A DNA stretch of 64,000 nt from contig NZ_RQJO01000008.1 in assembly GCF_003858635.1 (NCBI RefSeq), positions 992,001 through 1,056,000 on the forward strand. The letters are read 5' to 3'. The notes under the pieces are model-generated. The model saw nothing but the letters and a program-made list of their open reading frames with translations, ran no database searches and was not told the DNA's origin. A program made the translations under genes and the position numbers. Of this stretch, positions 51,784 through 60,653 are shown in pieces. Position 1 is the first letter of the stretch, and every line of letters begins with the position of its first letter. This DNA comes from Larkinella rosea. Lineage in GTDB: Bacteria; Bacteroidota; Bacteroidia; Cytophagales; Spirosomataceae.

Positions 51784-52701
51784 TCAGGAGCGTTCCCGTT
51801 TTTTTAGCCAGTCCGAAATGGCCCTTCCAATCTCGTCCGGTGAATCCTCCTGCAAATGATGGTGCCCCGGTACGGTGACAACGGTTTGCTCCGGCCAACT
51901 CCGGCAGAAATTCAGCGTGTCGGCAGAGAGGGTGCCCGGATTGGCCTGAATGAACAACTTCGGAATCGAATTTTGGGCCATCCAGTTGCCGAACGTCGTT
52001 ACAATCTGGGTGACGTCGGCTGGTTCGCCATCAATCGGAAGCTGGCGCGCCCAGGTCAGCATCGGCCGACGGGATTCGCCCGGTTCGGCAAACGGACGGC
52101 GGTATTCCGTCCATTCGTCGTTCGACAACCGGCGCAGAATGGTAGCAGGTAGATTGACTTCAATAAACGAGTTTTCCTGTAACACCAGTTGTTCCCCGGC
52201 GGGTGATCGCAGCGCCTGAAAAATGCGCCGGGCGACTTCCGATAATTCGCTCCAGGTGCGGGGCGTAACCACCGGTTCCATGTACGCAATGCCTTTCACG
52301 GCAGTTGGATGCCGATAGGCCCAGTCGAATGCCAGGGCCGCACCCCAGTCGTGGACCACAAACGTAATCCGTTCCGTAATCGACAGTGCTGCCAGAAATT
52401 GGTCCAGATACCGGCGGTGATCAACAAATGCATACGTTTCCGGACCATCGTTGGGCAATTTATCCGAATCACCCATGCCCATAAGGTCCGGCGCAATGCA
52501 TCGTCCAAAAGGCTGAACGTGCGGAATGATGTTTCGCCAGATGTAGGACGAGGTTGGATTGCCGTGCAGAAAAACGATCGGGTCTCCGCTGCCGGTTTCG
52601 ACGTACGCCATTTCGTGCCCGAATACTTGTTGTCTTTTTTTGGGAAATGGAGAAACGGATTTGGAGAAAACCGGGTTATTTTTTTGATCGTTGGTTTGCA
52701 T
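51784..52701 (-). CDS. Haloalkane dehalogenase (HLD-II-like)
   Basis: A 305-residue alpha/beta hydrolase with all residues expected for haloalkane dehalogenase subfamily II. N48 in HGNPTSSY is a halide-binding residue. D118 (nucleophile) and W119 (halide-binding) lie in VVHDWGAAL, E142 in AYMEPVV is the catalytic acid, and H281 in PGHHHLQED is the base. It would split carbon-halogen bonds of haloalkanes by hydrolysis, giving an alcohol and a halide. It has no signal peptide. The next gene on the same strand is an AraC-type regulator. Substrate range is unknown. Confidence 0.9.
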   Translation of the reverse strand: MQTNDQKNNPVFSKSVSPFPKKRQQVFGHEMAYVETGSGDPIVFLHGNPTSSYIWRNIIPHVQPFGRCIAPDLMGMGDSDKLPNDGPETYAFVDHRRYLDQFLAALSITERITFVVHDWGAALAFDWAYRHPTAVKGIAYMEPVVTPRTWSELSEVARRIFQALRSPAGEQLVLQENSFIEVNLPATILRRLSNDEWTEYRRPFAEPGESRRPMLTWARQLPIDGEPADVTQIVTTFGNWMAQNSIPKLFIQANPGTLSADTLNFCRSWPEQTVVTVPGHHHLQEDSPDEIGRAISDWLKKRERS

Positions 52702-52778
52702 GGTTTTACAAATTTTCCTTTTGTACGACGCAAAAGTAGGGCGGTCGAAAGGCGGAGAATTGTAAAAAATCAGTGATC

Positions 52779-53549
52779 TTACCAGTAGCGGGGCAATTTG
52801 AAAAAGTCGTGCGGAGTCTGGTCAGTAAAAGTCCGGAAGTCTTTGATGAAATGCGCCTGGTCGAAATAACCGGCTTCGTAAGCCAGATCCGTCAGACTCT
52901 GGTCGGAGGAGTGGGTCGTAATCAAATGCCGAAACCGCACCAAAGTGGCAAATTGTTTGGGCGTTGTGCCGACCGCTCGTCGAAACCGTTTTTCAAAGGC
53001 ATCCTGACTGATCGAGAGCGACTCGGCCAGCGTTTTGATACCGGTTTTTCCGTGAGCGGTTTTGATGCTTGCTACTGCCTGATTGATCAGCGGTTCCGGG
53101 CTGGTTCGTAGTCGCTTCGCAATCAGAAACTGTTCGATCATGGCGATTCGGTGCGGGTTGGTTGGGGCTTCGGCCAGCCGCTCTTCGAGTTCCGCCAGCG
53201 ACCGGCGCGGGATCAAATCGTCAAACGGGAGGCTGAAACCGAACAATTCGTGCAGCGGTTCCCGGAAAAAAGCGGCCGCACCGCCTTCCCGAAACAACAC
53301 CAGCAGTGTAGCGGTGTTTTTTGAGTAATTCAGCAGACGCGATGATTTTCGCAGCCCCGTGATGACCGAAACCGGTAATTGGCTGCGGTTTTCGGTGGGG
53401 TCGGAAACCGCTCCGCTGAATCGGAATGCCAGCACAATGGCGGTGTCGGGCAACAGGCGGTTTTGGGTTTCGACGCTGCTTTCAACGATCAGGAATTCCT
53501 TCACAAAAGGCTTCAGGCAGCCGGTTGGGGTGTAGCGTTTCAGGTTCAT
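52779..53549 (-). CDS. AraC-family transcriptional regulator
   Basis: A 256-residue regulator with an N-terminal region (about 1-140) of the DUF6597-like type (YTPTGCLKPFVKEFLIVES, LLPDTAIVLAFRFSG, LFREGGAAAFFREPLHELFG). The C-terminal AraC helix-turn-helix pair includes IKTLAESLSISQDAFEKRFRR, VGTTPKQFATLVRFRHLI and LTDLAYEAGYFDQAHFIKDFR. Located upstream of the dehalogenase on the same strand, it may control that gene or itself; no direct evidence. Confidence 0.88.
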   Translation of the reverse strand: MNLKRYTPTGCLKPFVKEFLIVESSVETQNRLLPDTAIVLAFRFSGAVSDPTENRSQLPVSVITGLRKSSRLLNYSKNTATLLVLFREGGAAAFFREPLHELFGFSLPFDDLIPRRSLAELEERLAEAPTNPHRIAMIEQFLIAKRLRTSPEPLINQAVASIKTAHGKTGIKTLAESLSISQDAFEKRFRRAVGTTPKQFATLVRFRHLITTHSSDQSLTDLAYEAGYFDQAHFIKDFRTFTDQTPHDFFKLPRYW

Positions 53550-53684
53550 CGCCGAAGTGGTTGGGAAAACAGAATCGAGCGGTTGACGGGTAAACTTTGG
53601 AATGACCCGAAAAAGTTCAGCCGGACGTCACCGGTTCCGTGCCAAACCGCTCTAACATTCTGGATTTAAAACCGTTTTTAACGC

Positions 53685-54110
53685 ATGAATAACGCACAAA
53701 AGTACTGGATCGTGGTGGCTTCGAAAGACCACGTCAAACGGGGCGTGGAAGGTGGTTTTATGCAGGCCAATCACGGAAAGGAAGCGCCTTTGAAACGCAT
53801 GAAACCCGGGGATTGGGTACTCTTTTATTCGCCCAAACAAGTGCTGGAGCGCGACGAAAAATGCCAGGCGTTTACGGCCATCGGGCAGGTGAATGAAGAC
53901 CCCATCTATCAATTTGCCGTAACGAACGATTTCATTCCGTTTCGGCAAAACGTGCGGTTTTATGCCGGCAACGAAGTATCCATTCTGCCCCTGATCGATG
54001 AACTTGATTTTATCCCGAACAAGAAATCCTGGGGTTATCCGTTCCGCTTCGGCTTTTTTGAAATCGGCAAAAAGGATTTTGAATTGATTCATAAAATTAT
54101 GTTACATTGA
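53685..54110 (+). CDS. EVE-domain protein (UPF0310-like)
   Basis: A 141-residue EVE-domain protein, related to PUA/YTH folds that recognise modified bases. Typical parts are [52 protein letters not shown], and the final ELIHKIM. EVE proteins occur in modified-DNA restriction and RNA-related roles; this stand-alone copy has no nuclease next to it. It could also be part of stress or defence gene sets, but only context-free inference is possible. Confidence 0.9.
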   Translation: MNNAQKYWIVVASKDHVKRGVEGGFMQANHGKEAPLKRMKPGDWVLFYSPKQVLERDEKCQAFTAIGQVNEDPIYQFAVTNDFIPFRQNVRFYAGNEVSILPLIDELDFIPNKKSWGYPFRFGFFEIGKKDFELIHKIMLH

Positions 54111-54417
54111 TACCCGGCAGCGGCCATCATACATTGGAAGAAGCCGCCGGCAAAGTAGTAACCTTATTGAAAGCAGTTATAAAAGAAGAAGAAAAATAGA
54201 AGTGAGACAAAAGAAGAAAGAGAAAAGATAACCAACGAATCGGTTTTAATGGAATGAGTTAATCTCGCTTCTTTTCTCTCTTGTCTGACGGTCGGTTATA
54301 GACAGCCGCCAACCGTTTATACAAACAGCATGGATAAGAATAGATTCATATATTAAATAAGTTTATATTGCTTGGCTAACGATTAGTAATGTAGATATTT
54401 TCCAATAGTCTGTAGCA
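54111..54417. other. 307-bp intergenic region before the signalling cluster
   Basis: No convincing gene. A short 34-codon open frame (54095-54199) looks protein-like but has no start. A purine/pyrimidine-rich imperfect inverted repeat lies at 54202-54289. The segment before 54418 is AT-rich and is likely to contain the promoter of the FHA gene. Confidence 0.4.
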
Positions 54418-55185
54418 GTGCCGCTCCAAGAAGAACAACTTGAACAATGGATTGACGGGTTAAGCCATCTTCCGACCTATTCGATTGGCCGGAAAACGGA
54501 TAACGCCATCGTCGTACTGAATGGAAAAATCAGTAGCCAACACGCCCGGTTGATTCAATGTACGGACACCCGGTTTGTGCTGGAAGATCTGGCCAGTAAG
54601 AACGGGACGTTCGTCAACGGGATCCGGATTACCCGAAAGGTTATTGACAAAGAAGATAATATTCGACTTGCCGAAATCGAATATACGCTGGATCAATTGC
54701 TGGATCTGTTCCGTTCGGAGCGGGCGAAACCGGTTGAGGTCAGTCCGTCTTTTTCCGTAGCGCCAAAAACCGTGTCGCCGGTCGAAAAACCGGTGCTGGA
54801 TTTTACCCCGGAATTTGCCGAATTACAGCAGGTTTATGAGCAGTATCCGAAACTTCGGAAGGATTGCCGCAATCGCGAAAAAATGATCCGGACGGGGAGC
54901 ATCATCCTGTCGTCGCTGGTGGGCATCAGTGCCGTGGTGACAACGGGTGGGGGCGCTTTGCCCTTTCTCCAGATTATGTCGGGAGCCGGGTTAAGTATGC
55001 TCATACCGACCTTGTGTTCGACGCTCTTATCGACGGATGAAAAGCTGGAAATCATCGATAAAGAATACCGCGAGCGCTATCGCTGCCCCAATCCGGCCTG
55101 CCGCGATTCGTTCGGAACGCGGGAATGGGAACTGCTGGCGCAGCAGAAAACCTGTCGGCGTTGCCAGGCGGTTTGGGTCCATTAA
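54418..55185 (+). CDS. FHA-domain membrane protein with C-terminal zinc ribbon
   Basis: A 255-residue protein with a GTG start. Residues about 20-90 are an FHA phosphothreonine-binding domain with all key residues: G24-R25, S39 and H42, N62-G63, and N67-G68. Residues about 155-200 form a hydrophobic hairpin (ILSSLVGISAVVTTGGGALPF), likely two membrane spans. The C-terminus is a small zinc ribbon (CPNPAC and CRRC). It could anchor phosphorylated partners at the membrane. It opens the plus-strand cluster with PP2C, kinase and caspase-like genes. Confidence 0.85.
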   Translation: MPLQEEQLEQWIDGLSHLPTYSIGRKTDNAIVVLNGKISSQHARLIQCTDTRFVLEDLASKNGTFVNGIRITRKVIDKEDNIRLAEIEYTLDQLLDLFRSERAKPVEVSPSFSVAPKTVSPVEKPVLDFTPEFAELQQVYEQYPKLRKDCRNREKMIRTGSIILSSLVGISAVVTTGGGALPFLQIMSGAGLSMLIPTLCSTLLSTDEKLEIIDKEYRERYRCPNPACRDSFGTREWELLAQQKTCRRCQAVWVH

Positions 55186-55263
55186 AAAAACGATTTTTTC
55201 ATTCACCTTTTGCGTGCAACTCCGATATACCGATATCTTTCATTCTGACGCACACGTAACGAC

Positions 55264-56217
55264 ATGGCACAATTCTCCGAACAGACTGACCAGCAGACGG
55301 ATCTGTTTCCGCTGACTCAAGCAAAGAAAACCGGCAAAAGCGGCCTGGATACCAACCAAAAGAAAGTGTTGGGCATAACCGCAGCGGCTATGTTGCTGGG
55401 CGGAGCGGCCTGGGCCGTCGCGCAGAAGATTGAAAACCGGAAAACCGGCGGAACCGCTTCTTCCGACGAACCATCCACACCGACTTCTCCTTCCATTGAC
55501 TTGCCGGTCGACATCGACGTTGCCGGTAAAGTAACCGATGACATGCCGTTTGATCAGGCGTTTACGACCGCCCGCGCCGAGGTCGGCCTGGGCGGTGTGT
55601 TCGGCTGGCACGGCCGCTGGTACAATACGTTTGAAAAAGAAGAATGGGACGGTCTGTCGCTGGAGCAACGGCAGGAATACACCGAAATGGTTACCGGCGA
55701 AAAACTACCGGTGAAAGCCTATCGCCCGGCGTCGACGGTGCTTTCGGCCAGCCAGCTCGTCACGTCCGAAACCGAGCCAACGGTGATCGAAGGCTACCTG
55801 AATGGGCAACGGGTGATGGGTCTTGATTTCGATCAGGATGGCATTATCGATACACTGGTGCTGGACGGAGCCGACGGAAAAACCTACCGGGTGGTGGATG
55901 CAACGGGGAACGATGGGCTGGATACGGTTTATCAGTACGACTCGTTGGACGGAGAACTGACGGGCCTGGTTCGGCTGGATGAACCGGTTGTGCTTACCAA
56001 CGATGATTTTGGCCAGTACCTGGAAAACACGATGTCGCGGGAAGTGGTCGATTCGATTCTGGAACCGGACGCTTCGGCCCCGGAAACCGCCCCGGATGCG
56101 GTTGAGGTATCGGAGAACACCGCAGCTGACGACGAAACCGGTTTTGTGGCGGATGCCTATCTGCCGGACGACGATACGTACGTCAACGACGGCGACGTCC
56201 ACGACATGAATGAGTAA
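55264..56217 (+). CDS. Acidic membrane-anchored protein with Ca-like DxDxDG repeats
   Basis: A 317-residue protein I do not recognise as a named family. One membrane span (about 34-53, KVLGITAAAMLLGGAAWAVA) separates a short cytoplasmic part from a larger outside part. Residues about 98-145 (FDQAFTTARAEVGLGGVFGWHG and an EEWDGLSLEQRQEY segment) look like a conserved module. Then repeated acidic motifs follow (DFDQDGIIDT, GNDGLDTV), which resemble calcium-binding DxDxDG loops. The last 70 residues are very acidic. It is between two FHA genes, 78 bp after the first and 5 bp before the second, so is probably part of the same system. Confidence 0.7.
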   Translation: MAQFSEQTDQQTDLFPLTQAKKTGKSGLDTNQKKVLGITAAAMLLGGAAWAVAQKIENRKTGGTASSDEPSTPTSPSIDLPVDIDVAGKVTDDMPFDQAFTTARAEVGLGGVFGWHGRWYNTFEKEEWDGLSLEQRQEYTEMVTGEKLPVKAYRPASTVLSASQLVTSETEPTVIEGYLNGQRVMGLDFDQDGIIDTLVLDGADGKTYRVVDATGNDGLDTVYQYDSLDGELTGLVRLDEPVVLTNDDFGQYLENTMSREVVDSILEPDASAPETAPDAVEVSENTAADDETGFVADAYLPDDDTYVNDGDVHDMNE

Positions 56218-56222
56218 CGGGG

Positions 56223-56825
56223 ATGAGTGGGTTTAAAATGACGCTGATCACCTGCCACCATTGTGGTCGGCGCATTATGGTTCGGGTGGCCGATGCCGAG
56301 CGGGGATCGATTACCTGTTCGCACGTGGGGTGCGGGGCGGTGAATGTGTTGCAGTCGGCTTTTCAGTATAACGAAACCATCGTGCAGGGGTTGCCGGAAT
56401 TTGGGCGGTTGACGTACCTTGGCAAACCCGAACGGACGTACTCGCTGCAAGTGGGCCGGAACGTGATCGGAACGGCGGATGCCTGCACGATTCAGGTCGA
56501 GCGGTTTGTGCACAACGGGCGCTGTTTCATCAGCCGCCGACACTGTACGCTGACGGTTTCGTTCGACAAATGGCGGGGCCAGCTGCGCTACCAGTTGCAG
56601 GATGGCGTGCTGGATACGGATCAGAAAAAGATGCAGTACAGCCTCAATGGCACCCTGCTCAACGACATTGCGTTGCAGAAAATGGAGCTGATTGATGTTG
56701 ATAACGAGAGTATTATCACGCTGGGCGGAGTCGATCGTTTTCGGTTGACTCATTTTGTCATTCCGCCGGAAATGCTCGATACCTATAAAGTTGAATTGTC
56801 GTTTAACCCCGATCGCACCGAGTAG
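56223..56825 (+). CDS. Zinc-finger / FHA-domain protein
   Basis: A 200-residue cytoplasmic protein. The N-terminus has a likely zinc site (C11, C14, C32, C37). Residues about 70-190 are an FHA-like domain, with LQVGRNVIG (G78-R79), ISRRH (S104 to H107), and LNGTLLND near 143. It starts 5 bp after the acidic protein and is followed 3 bp later by the PP2C gene. It probably brings phosphothreonine-marked partners to the phosphatase or kinase. Confidence 0.8.
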   Translation: MSGFKMTLITCHHCGRRIMVRVADAERGSITCSHVGCGAVNVLQSAFQYNETIVQGLPEFGRLTYLGKPERTYSLQVGRNVIGTADACTIQVERFVHNGRCFISRRHCTLTVSFDKWRGQLRYQLQDGVLDTDQKKMQYSLNGTLLNDIALQKMELIDVDNESIITLGGVDRFRLTHFVIPPEMLDTYKVELSFNPDRTE

Positions 56826-56828
56826 TCC

Positions 56829-57650
56829 ATGCACATTCTGTCCAATTTACCCTTTGCTTTTTCGCACATCGGCCAGCGGGCTATCAATCAGGATACGCTC
56901 TATCCGGGTGAACATACCGCCGACGAACAAACCGAATTATTCATGGTTTGCGATGGGATGGGTGGAGCCGATAAAGGCGAAGTCGCCAGTCAACTGCTGT
57001 GCCAGGGCGTTGCCGATTACGCGCGATCGATGGGGTACCCGGTTTTTGACATTGTGCATTTGCAGGCCGCGCTCGAACAGGTGTATGAAACTTACCACGA
57101 CTATTTGAGCCGGTATCCGCTCGTCAATCGCATGGGCTCGACGCTGACGCTGCTGCAATTTCACCAGCACGGCGTAACCGTCGCACACCTGGGCGACAGC
57201 CGGATTTACCAACTGCGGGACGGAAAGATCATCTTTCAGACGAAAGACCACAAGCAGGTGAACGACATGGTTGAAGCCGGAATTATTACCGCGACGCAGG
57301 CGCTGACGCATCCCTGGCGAAACCGGCTCAGCCGGGCCGTGGTTCTCAATTCGCAGGAAAATCTGGAACAGGCCGCGCGTGCGGTGCCGGATGTGGTGTT
57401 TCTGACCGACGTTCGGGCGGGCGATTATTTCTTTATGTGTACGGATGGTGTGCTGGAACACATCGACGACTACGTGCTGGAAACCATCCTGTCGGGCAAC
57501 ATGCCCGATCGGGCCAAGGTTGCGTCGCTGGTGGCGATGTGTCAGGATCAGACCCGGGATAATTACTCGGGCTATCTGATTGGGATTAAAAGTGTTACGG
57601 AATCGGTCGGTGTTTCTGAATCGGCCATTGAGCCCCGAACAAGATGGTAA
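56829..57650 (+). CDS. PP2C-family Ser/Thr phosphatase
   Basis: A 273-residue PPM/PP2C phosphatase. Metal-binding aspartates and motifs are all visible: INQDTLYPG near 20, VCDGMGGADKGE with D42, GSTLTLLQF near 98, HLGDSRIYQL near 118, CTDGVLEHID with D206, and DNYSGYLIG with D244. It should remove phosphate from Ser/Thr residues in the cytoplasm. The gene overlaps the caspase-like gene start by 7 bp (57644-57650), so the two are translationally coupled. The kinase at 58476 is the likely opposite enzyme. Confidence 0.95.
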   Translation: MHILSNLPFAFSHIGQRAINQDTLYPGEHTADEQTELFMVCDGMGGADKGEVASQLLCQGVADYARSMGYPVFDIVHLQAALEQVYETYHDYLSRYPLVNRMGSTLTLLQFHQHGVTVAHLGDSRIYQLRDGKIIFQTKDHKQVNDMVEAGIITATQALTHPWRNRLSRAVVLNSQENLEQAARAVPDVVFLTDVRAGDYFFMCTDGVLEHIDDYVLETILSGNMPDRAKVASLVAMCQDQTRDNYSGYLIGIKSVTESVGVSESAIEPRTRW

Positions 57651-58426
57651 CCTACTGGCTGCTTGGGTTGTGTTTATGGTATGCGGAAAAAACCGCTGGT
57701 AAAACCGGACAAACCTATGCCGTTGTCGTCGGTATTTCGGATTATCAGGCGCTTTCGTATGCGACCGGCGATCTGCGTTTTGCGGATCGCGACGCCCGGC
57801 AGGTGGTTCAGTTTCTGAGAAGTAAGCCGGGTGGACAGGTTGGCGCTTCGCATATCCGGCTGTTAACCAATCGTCAGGCTACCTGGGCGAACATTCAACA
57901 GGCGTTAACGCTGTTTCGGGAAGCCGGGGCCGACGACCGCGTCATTCTGTATTTTTCGGGACACGGTCTGCCGGATAGTTTTGTGCCGTATGATGTCATT
58001 CCCGGAAACCGCAGCCGGTTGTTGACCCATCGGGCCATCAAGGCCGCGTTTTATGAGTCGAAGGCGCAAACCAAATTGTGCATTGCCGATGCCTGTTTGT
58101 CGGGCAGCATGACGCAACCCACCAAACAACGGTCGGCGGCACAAACCATTACCACGAATGCCGGCGCCGGAAGCAATGTGGCGATGTTACTGGCCAGCCG
58201 GTCAACGGAAAATGCGGTGGAATCGCGCCGACTGGCGGGCGGAACGTTTACGTATTATTTGCTGAAAGGATTGAATGGCCGGGCGGATCGGAATCACGAT
58301 AAAATGGTAACGATCCGGGAATTGCACCGGTACGTGTCGCCCCTGGTCCGACAGATTACCCGTGGAAAACAGGCACCGGTTTTTTACGGTCGCTTTTCAG
58401 ATAATCTGGCTTTGTCTTATCTTTGA
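57644..58426 (+). CDS. Caspase-family (C14, metacaspase-like) protein
   Basis: A 260-residue caspase-like protein. The fold starts TYAVVVGISDYQ. The catalytic dyad is H107 in YFSGHGL and C151 in IADACLSG; both are intact. An uncleaved-looking hydrophobic start (YWLLGLCLWY, about 4-13) may anchor it to the membrane, or be a signal. C14 enzymes of this kind usually cleave after Arg/Lys. It is coupled to the PP2C gene and 49 bp before the kinase. It is a candidate protease effector of a phosphorylation-controlled pathway. Confidence 0.93.
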   Translation: MVTYWLLGLCLWYAEKTAGKTGQTYAVVVGISDYQALSYATGDLRFADRDARQVVQFLRSKPGGQVGASHIRLLTNRQATWANIQQALTLFREAGADDRVILYFSGHGLPDSFVPYDVIPGNRSRLLTHRAIKAAFYESKAQTKLCIADACLSGSMTQPTKQRSAAQTITTNAGAGSNVAMLLASRSTENAVESRRLAGGTFTYYLLKGLNGRADRNHDKMVTIRELHRYVSPLVRQITRGKQAPVFYGRFSDNLALSYL

Positions 58427-58475
58427 AGTAGCTAAATACTGAGTAATATATACTGAGTAGTTTACGTGTGACCCT

Positions 58476-60641
58476 ATGACCCCAACGTTTACTTCGTTTC
58501 AGGAATTTAAACGTCGCTATCCGATTCGTCCCACTGATCAGGGGGCTCAATTGGGCAGTGGGTCATACGGGCGTGTCATTAAGGTGGAGGATCAGCTCGA
58601 AACGGAGTGGGTCGCCATCAAAGTCAGTGAGTTTAAGGGGAATGACGCCAAATCGCTGCGGGCGGAAGTTGAGCTGGCGCAGCGCGTACCCCGGCAGGCC
58701 AATATTGCCCGGTATGACGCCTGTTACCGGCTGGAAACCGACACGAGCATCAGCGATTTTGCCATCATGAAATATTACCCCGATGGCAATCTGGCGGATC
58801 TGTTAAAGCGCGAAACCGTAACGCCGGGCCAACTCTACGAAATTACGCGGGGCATTCTGCTCGGGTTGCAGCATCTGCACCGGCACCGGATCGTTCACCG
58901 CGATTTCAAACCCGCCAATATTCTCATTTCCCGCGATCATGCCGGGCGGTTTATTCCGAAGATTGCCGATTTTGGCCTGAGTAAATTAGTCAGCGACGAC
59001 GAACTCGACAGCTCGGATTTCGACCTCAGCGACGGCCGGGGAACGCCGTCGTACAAGGCTCCAGAACAGATTGAAGGCAGCAAGGTGAGTTTTAACCTCG
59101 ACTTGTGGGCGTTTGGCATTATTCTGTACGAAATGCTGACGGGCGAAAAACCGTTTCGGGCGGACCTGAAAAATACGAGTGAGCAATCGGCCCGGCGCGA
59201 GATCGAGAAGAAAATTGTCACGGTAGAATTGCCCGCGCAACTCAATCAGGTGAACGAACCGTATCAAACGATGATCCGGCGCTGTCTGGTGCGGGATATT
59301 CACGAGCGCGTTCGCAAGGAAGACGAATTACTGGATTTGTTGGATCGCATCCCGCAATTGCTGGACGAAGCGCAGAAGCTGATGGATTCCCGTCAGTTCA
59401 GCCAGGCGGTTTTGCTCTATGAACAGGTGCTTGCCAAGCGGGAGCATCACGCCGAAGCCGAGCAGGGCGCGGCCCAGTGCCGGGCGGTTTTGGAGGAACG
59501 CGACATTCATAGCTTACTGGCCGAAGCCGATGATCAACTGGGTCAGCTGGCGTTTGGGCTGGCCAAAAACCGCTATGAAAAGGTGTTGCAACTCGACCCA
59601 ACGCAGGAACGGGCCATTCAGGGGCTGGCCTTGTGTGTGGAGCAGCTTCGTCCTAAACCGGTCGTTGCGGAGTCGGAATTAACCGATGCTTACCTGGAGG
59701 AAAGAACTGACGTTTACGAAGCTCCGTCAGTGCTGATTGCACCGAAAAAAGCCAAAAAACCGGCGTCTATGGTGGAAGCAACGCCGGTACAAACCATCCC
59801 TGAACCGGTTTTACAAACTCAGATATTCGCAGAAACGGCGGTTTTGCCAGCCATCGTCGAGTCTGAAAAATGGATTTTTCCGTGGCGCAGGGCACTTCCG
59901 GTGGCAATCGGTTTAGGCGGAATTGCCTTGTTTTTTTATTTCAAAAATCCTGCTGATTTGCCAAAGGGAACACTGAATCCGGGTGATTCTCCAGCGGTTC
60001 TGACGAAACCGGAAGTTGGTACGGCGGCATTACCACTAAAACCGCAACCCGGCGAAACGAAAGATGCGCTGACGAAACGGATTGACATTGCGCTCTATAA
60101 GGCCCGCAATGCCTACCGGGAGAAAGGTTTTGAGACAGCCGTCATGTTGACCAGCAGTGCGTTGCTGCTCGATCCCACGCGCCGGGATGTTGCAGCGTTG
60201 CGTACAGCCGCTCTTGCCGAAATCCAGAAAACAAAACCGGTTGCGGATAGTGCGGTTGTGCCGGAACCAACAAAAGAAAACCTTCTTGGGGCATCGAACG
60301 AAACCGCAAAACCGGATGAACCGGCGGTTAATCCGAAAGAAACGCTGCTGAAGGAAAAACAGGAACAATATGATCAGCTGGTGGAGGAGGGCATAAACGC
60401 CATTAAAAACGGCAATAACAAGGTGAAAGCCGTTGCCTCGTTCAGCAAAGCACAGGGGCTGGCCAAAGAGCATGGATTAGTTACCGCCAAAGCCGAAACC
60501 GCCTACAACTCCTACATGAGCAAAGCCAATAAAATCTTTGCGACGGATGAATTTGAAGGGGCAAAAGGCTGGTACCTGGTCGCACAGGCGCTGAAAGACA
60601 CGGAGGAAGTGCGACGAAAAATCAAACTATGCGCAAATTAG
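58476..60641 (+). CDS. Membrane Ser/Thr protein kinase with TPR regions
   Basis: A 721-residue kinase. Residues about 20-290 are a Hanks-type domain with LGSGSYGRV, K49 in VAIK, HRDFKPAN with D143, and D165 of the DFG motif; APEQ follows. Residues about 300-390 are TPR-like helices. A single membrane span is at about 473-489 (LPVAIGLGGIALFFYF). The outside part has more TPR-like repeats (ALYKARNAYREKGFETAVML). It is likely to phosphorylate partners read by the FHA proteins and reversed by the PP2C enzyme. No PASTA domain is present. Confidence 0.93.
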   Translation: MTPTFTSFQEFKRRYPIRPTDQGAQLGSGSYGRVIKVEDQLETEWVAIKVSEFKGNDAKSLRAEVELAQRVPRQANIARYDACYRLETDTSISDFAIMKYYPDGNLADLLKRETVTPGQLYEITRGILLGLQHLHRHRIVHRDFKPANILISRDHAGRFIPKIADFGLSKLVSDDELDSSDFDLSDGRGTPSYKAPEQIEGSKVSFNLDLWAFGIILYEMLTGEKPFRADLKNTSEQSARREIEKKIVTVELPAQLNQVNEPYQTMIRRCLVRDIHERVRKEDELLDLLDRIPQLLDEAQKLMDSRQFSQAVLLYEQVLAKREHHAEAEQGAAQCRAVLEERDIHSLLAEADDQLGQLAFGLAKNRYEKVLQLDPTQERAIQGLALCVEQLRPKPVVAESELTDAYLEERTDVYEAPSVLIAPKKAKKPASMVEATPVQTIPEPVLQTQIFAETAVLPAIVESEKWIFPWRRALPVAIGLGGIALFFYFKNPADLPKGTLNPGDSPAVLTKPEVGTAALPLKPQPGETKDALTKRIDIALYKARNAYREKGFETAVMLTSSALLLDPTRRDVAALRTAALAEIQKTKPVADSAVVPEPTKENLLGASNETAKPDEPAVNPKETLLKEKQEQYDQLVEEGINAIKNGNNKVKAVASFSKAQGLAKEHGLVTAKAETAYNSYMSKANKIFATDEFEGAKGWYLVAQALKDTEEVRRKIKLCAN

Positions 60642-60653
60642 TAATCCAATACC

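Noticed and set aside
54095-54199. 34-codon open frame after the EVE gene with protein-like sequence ([16 protein letters not shown]...)
   Set aside because: No start codon and no recognisable family; it could be a gene remnant but evidence is too thin to annotate.
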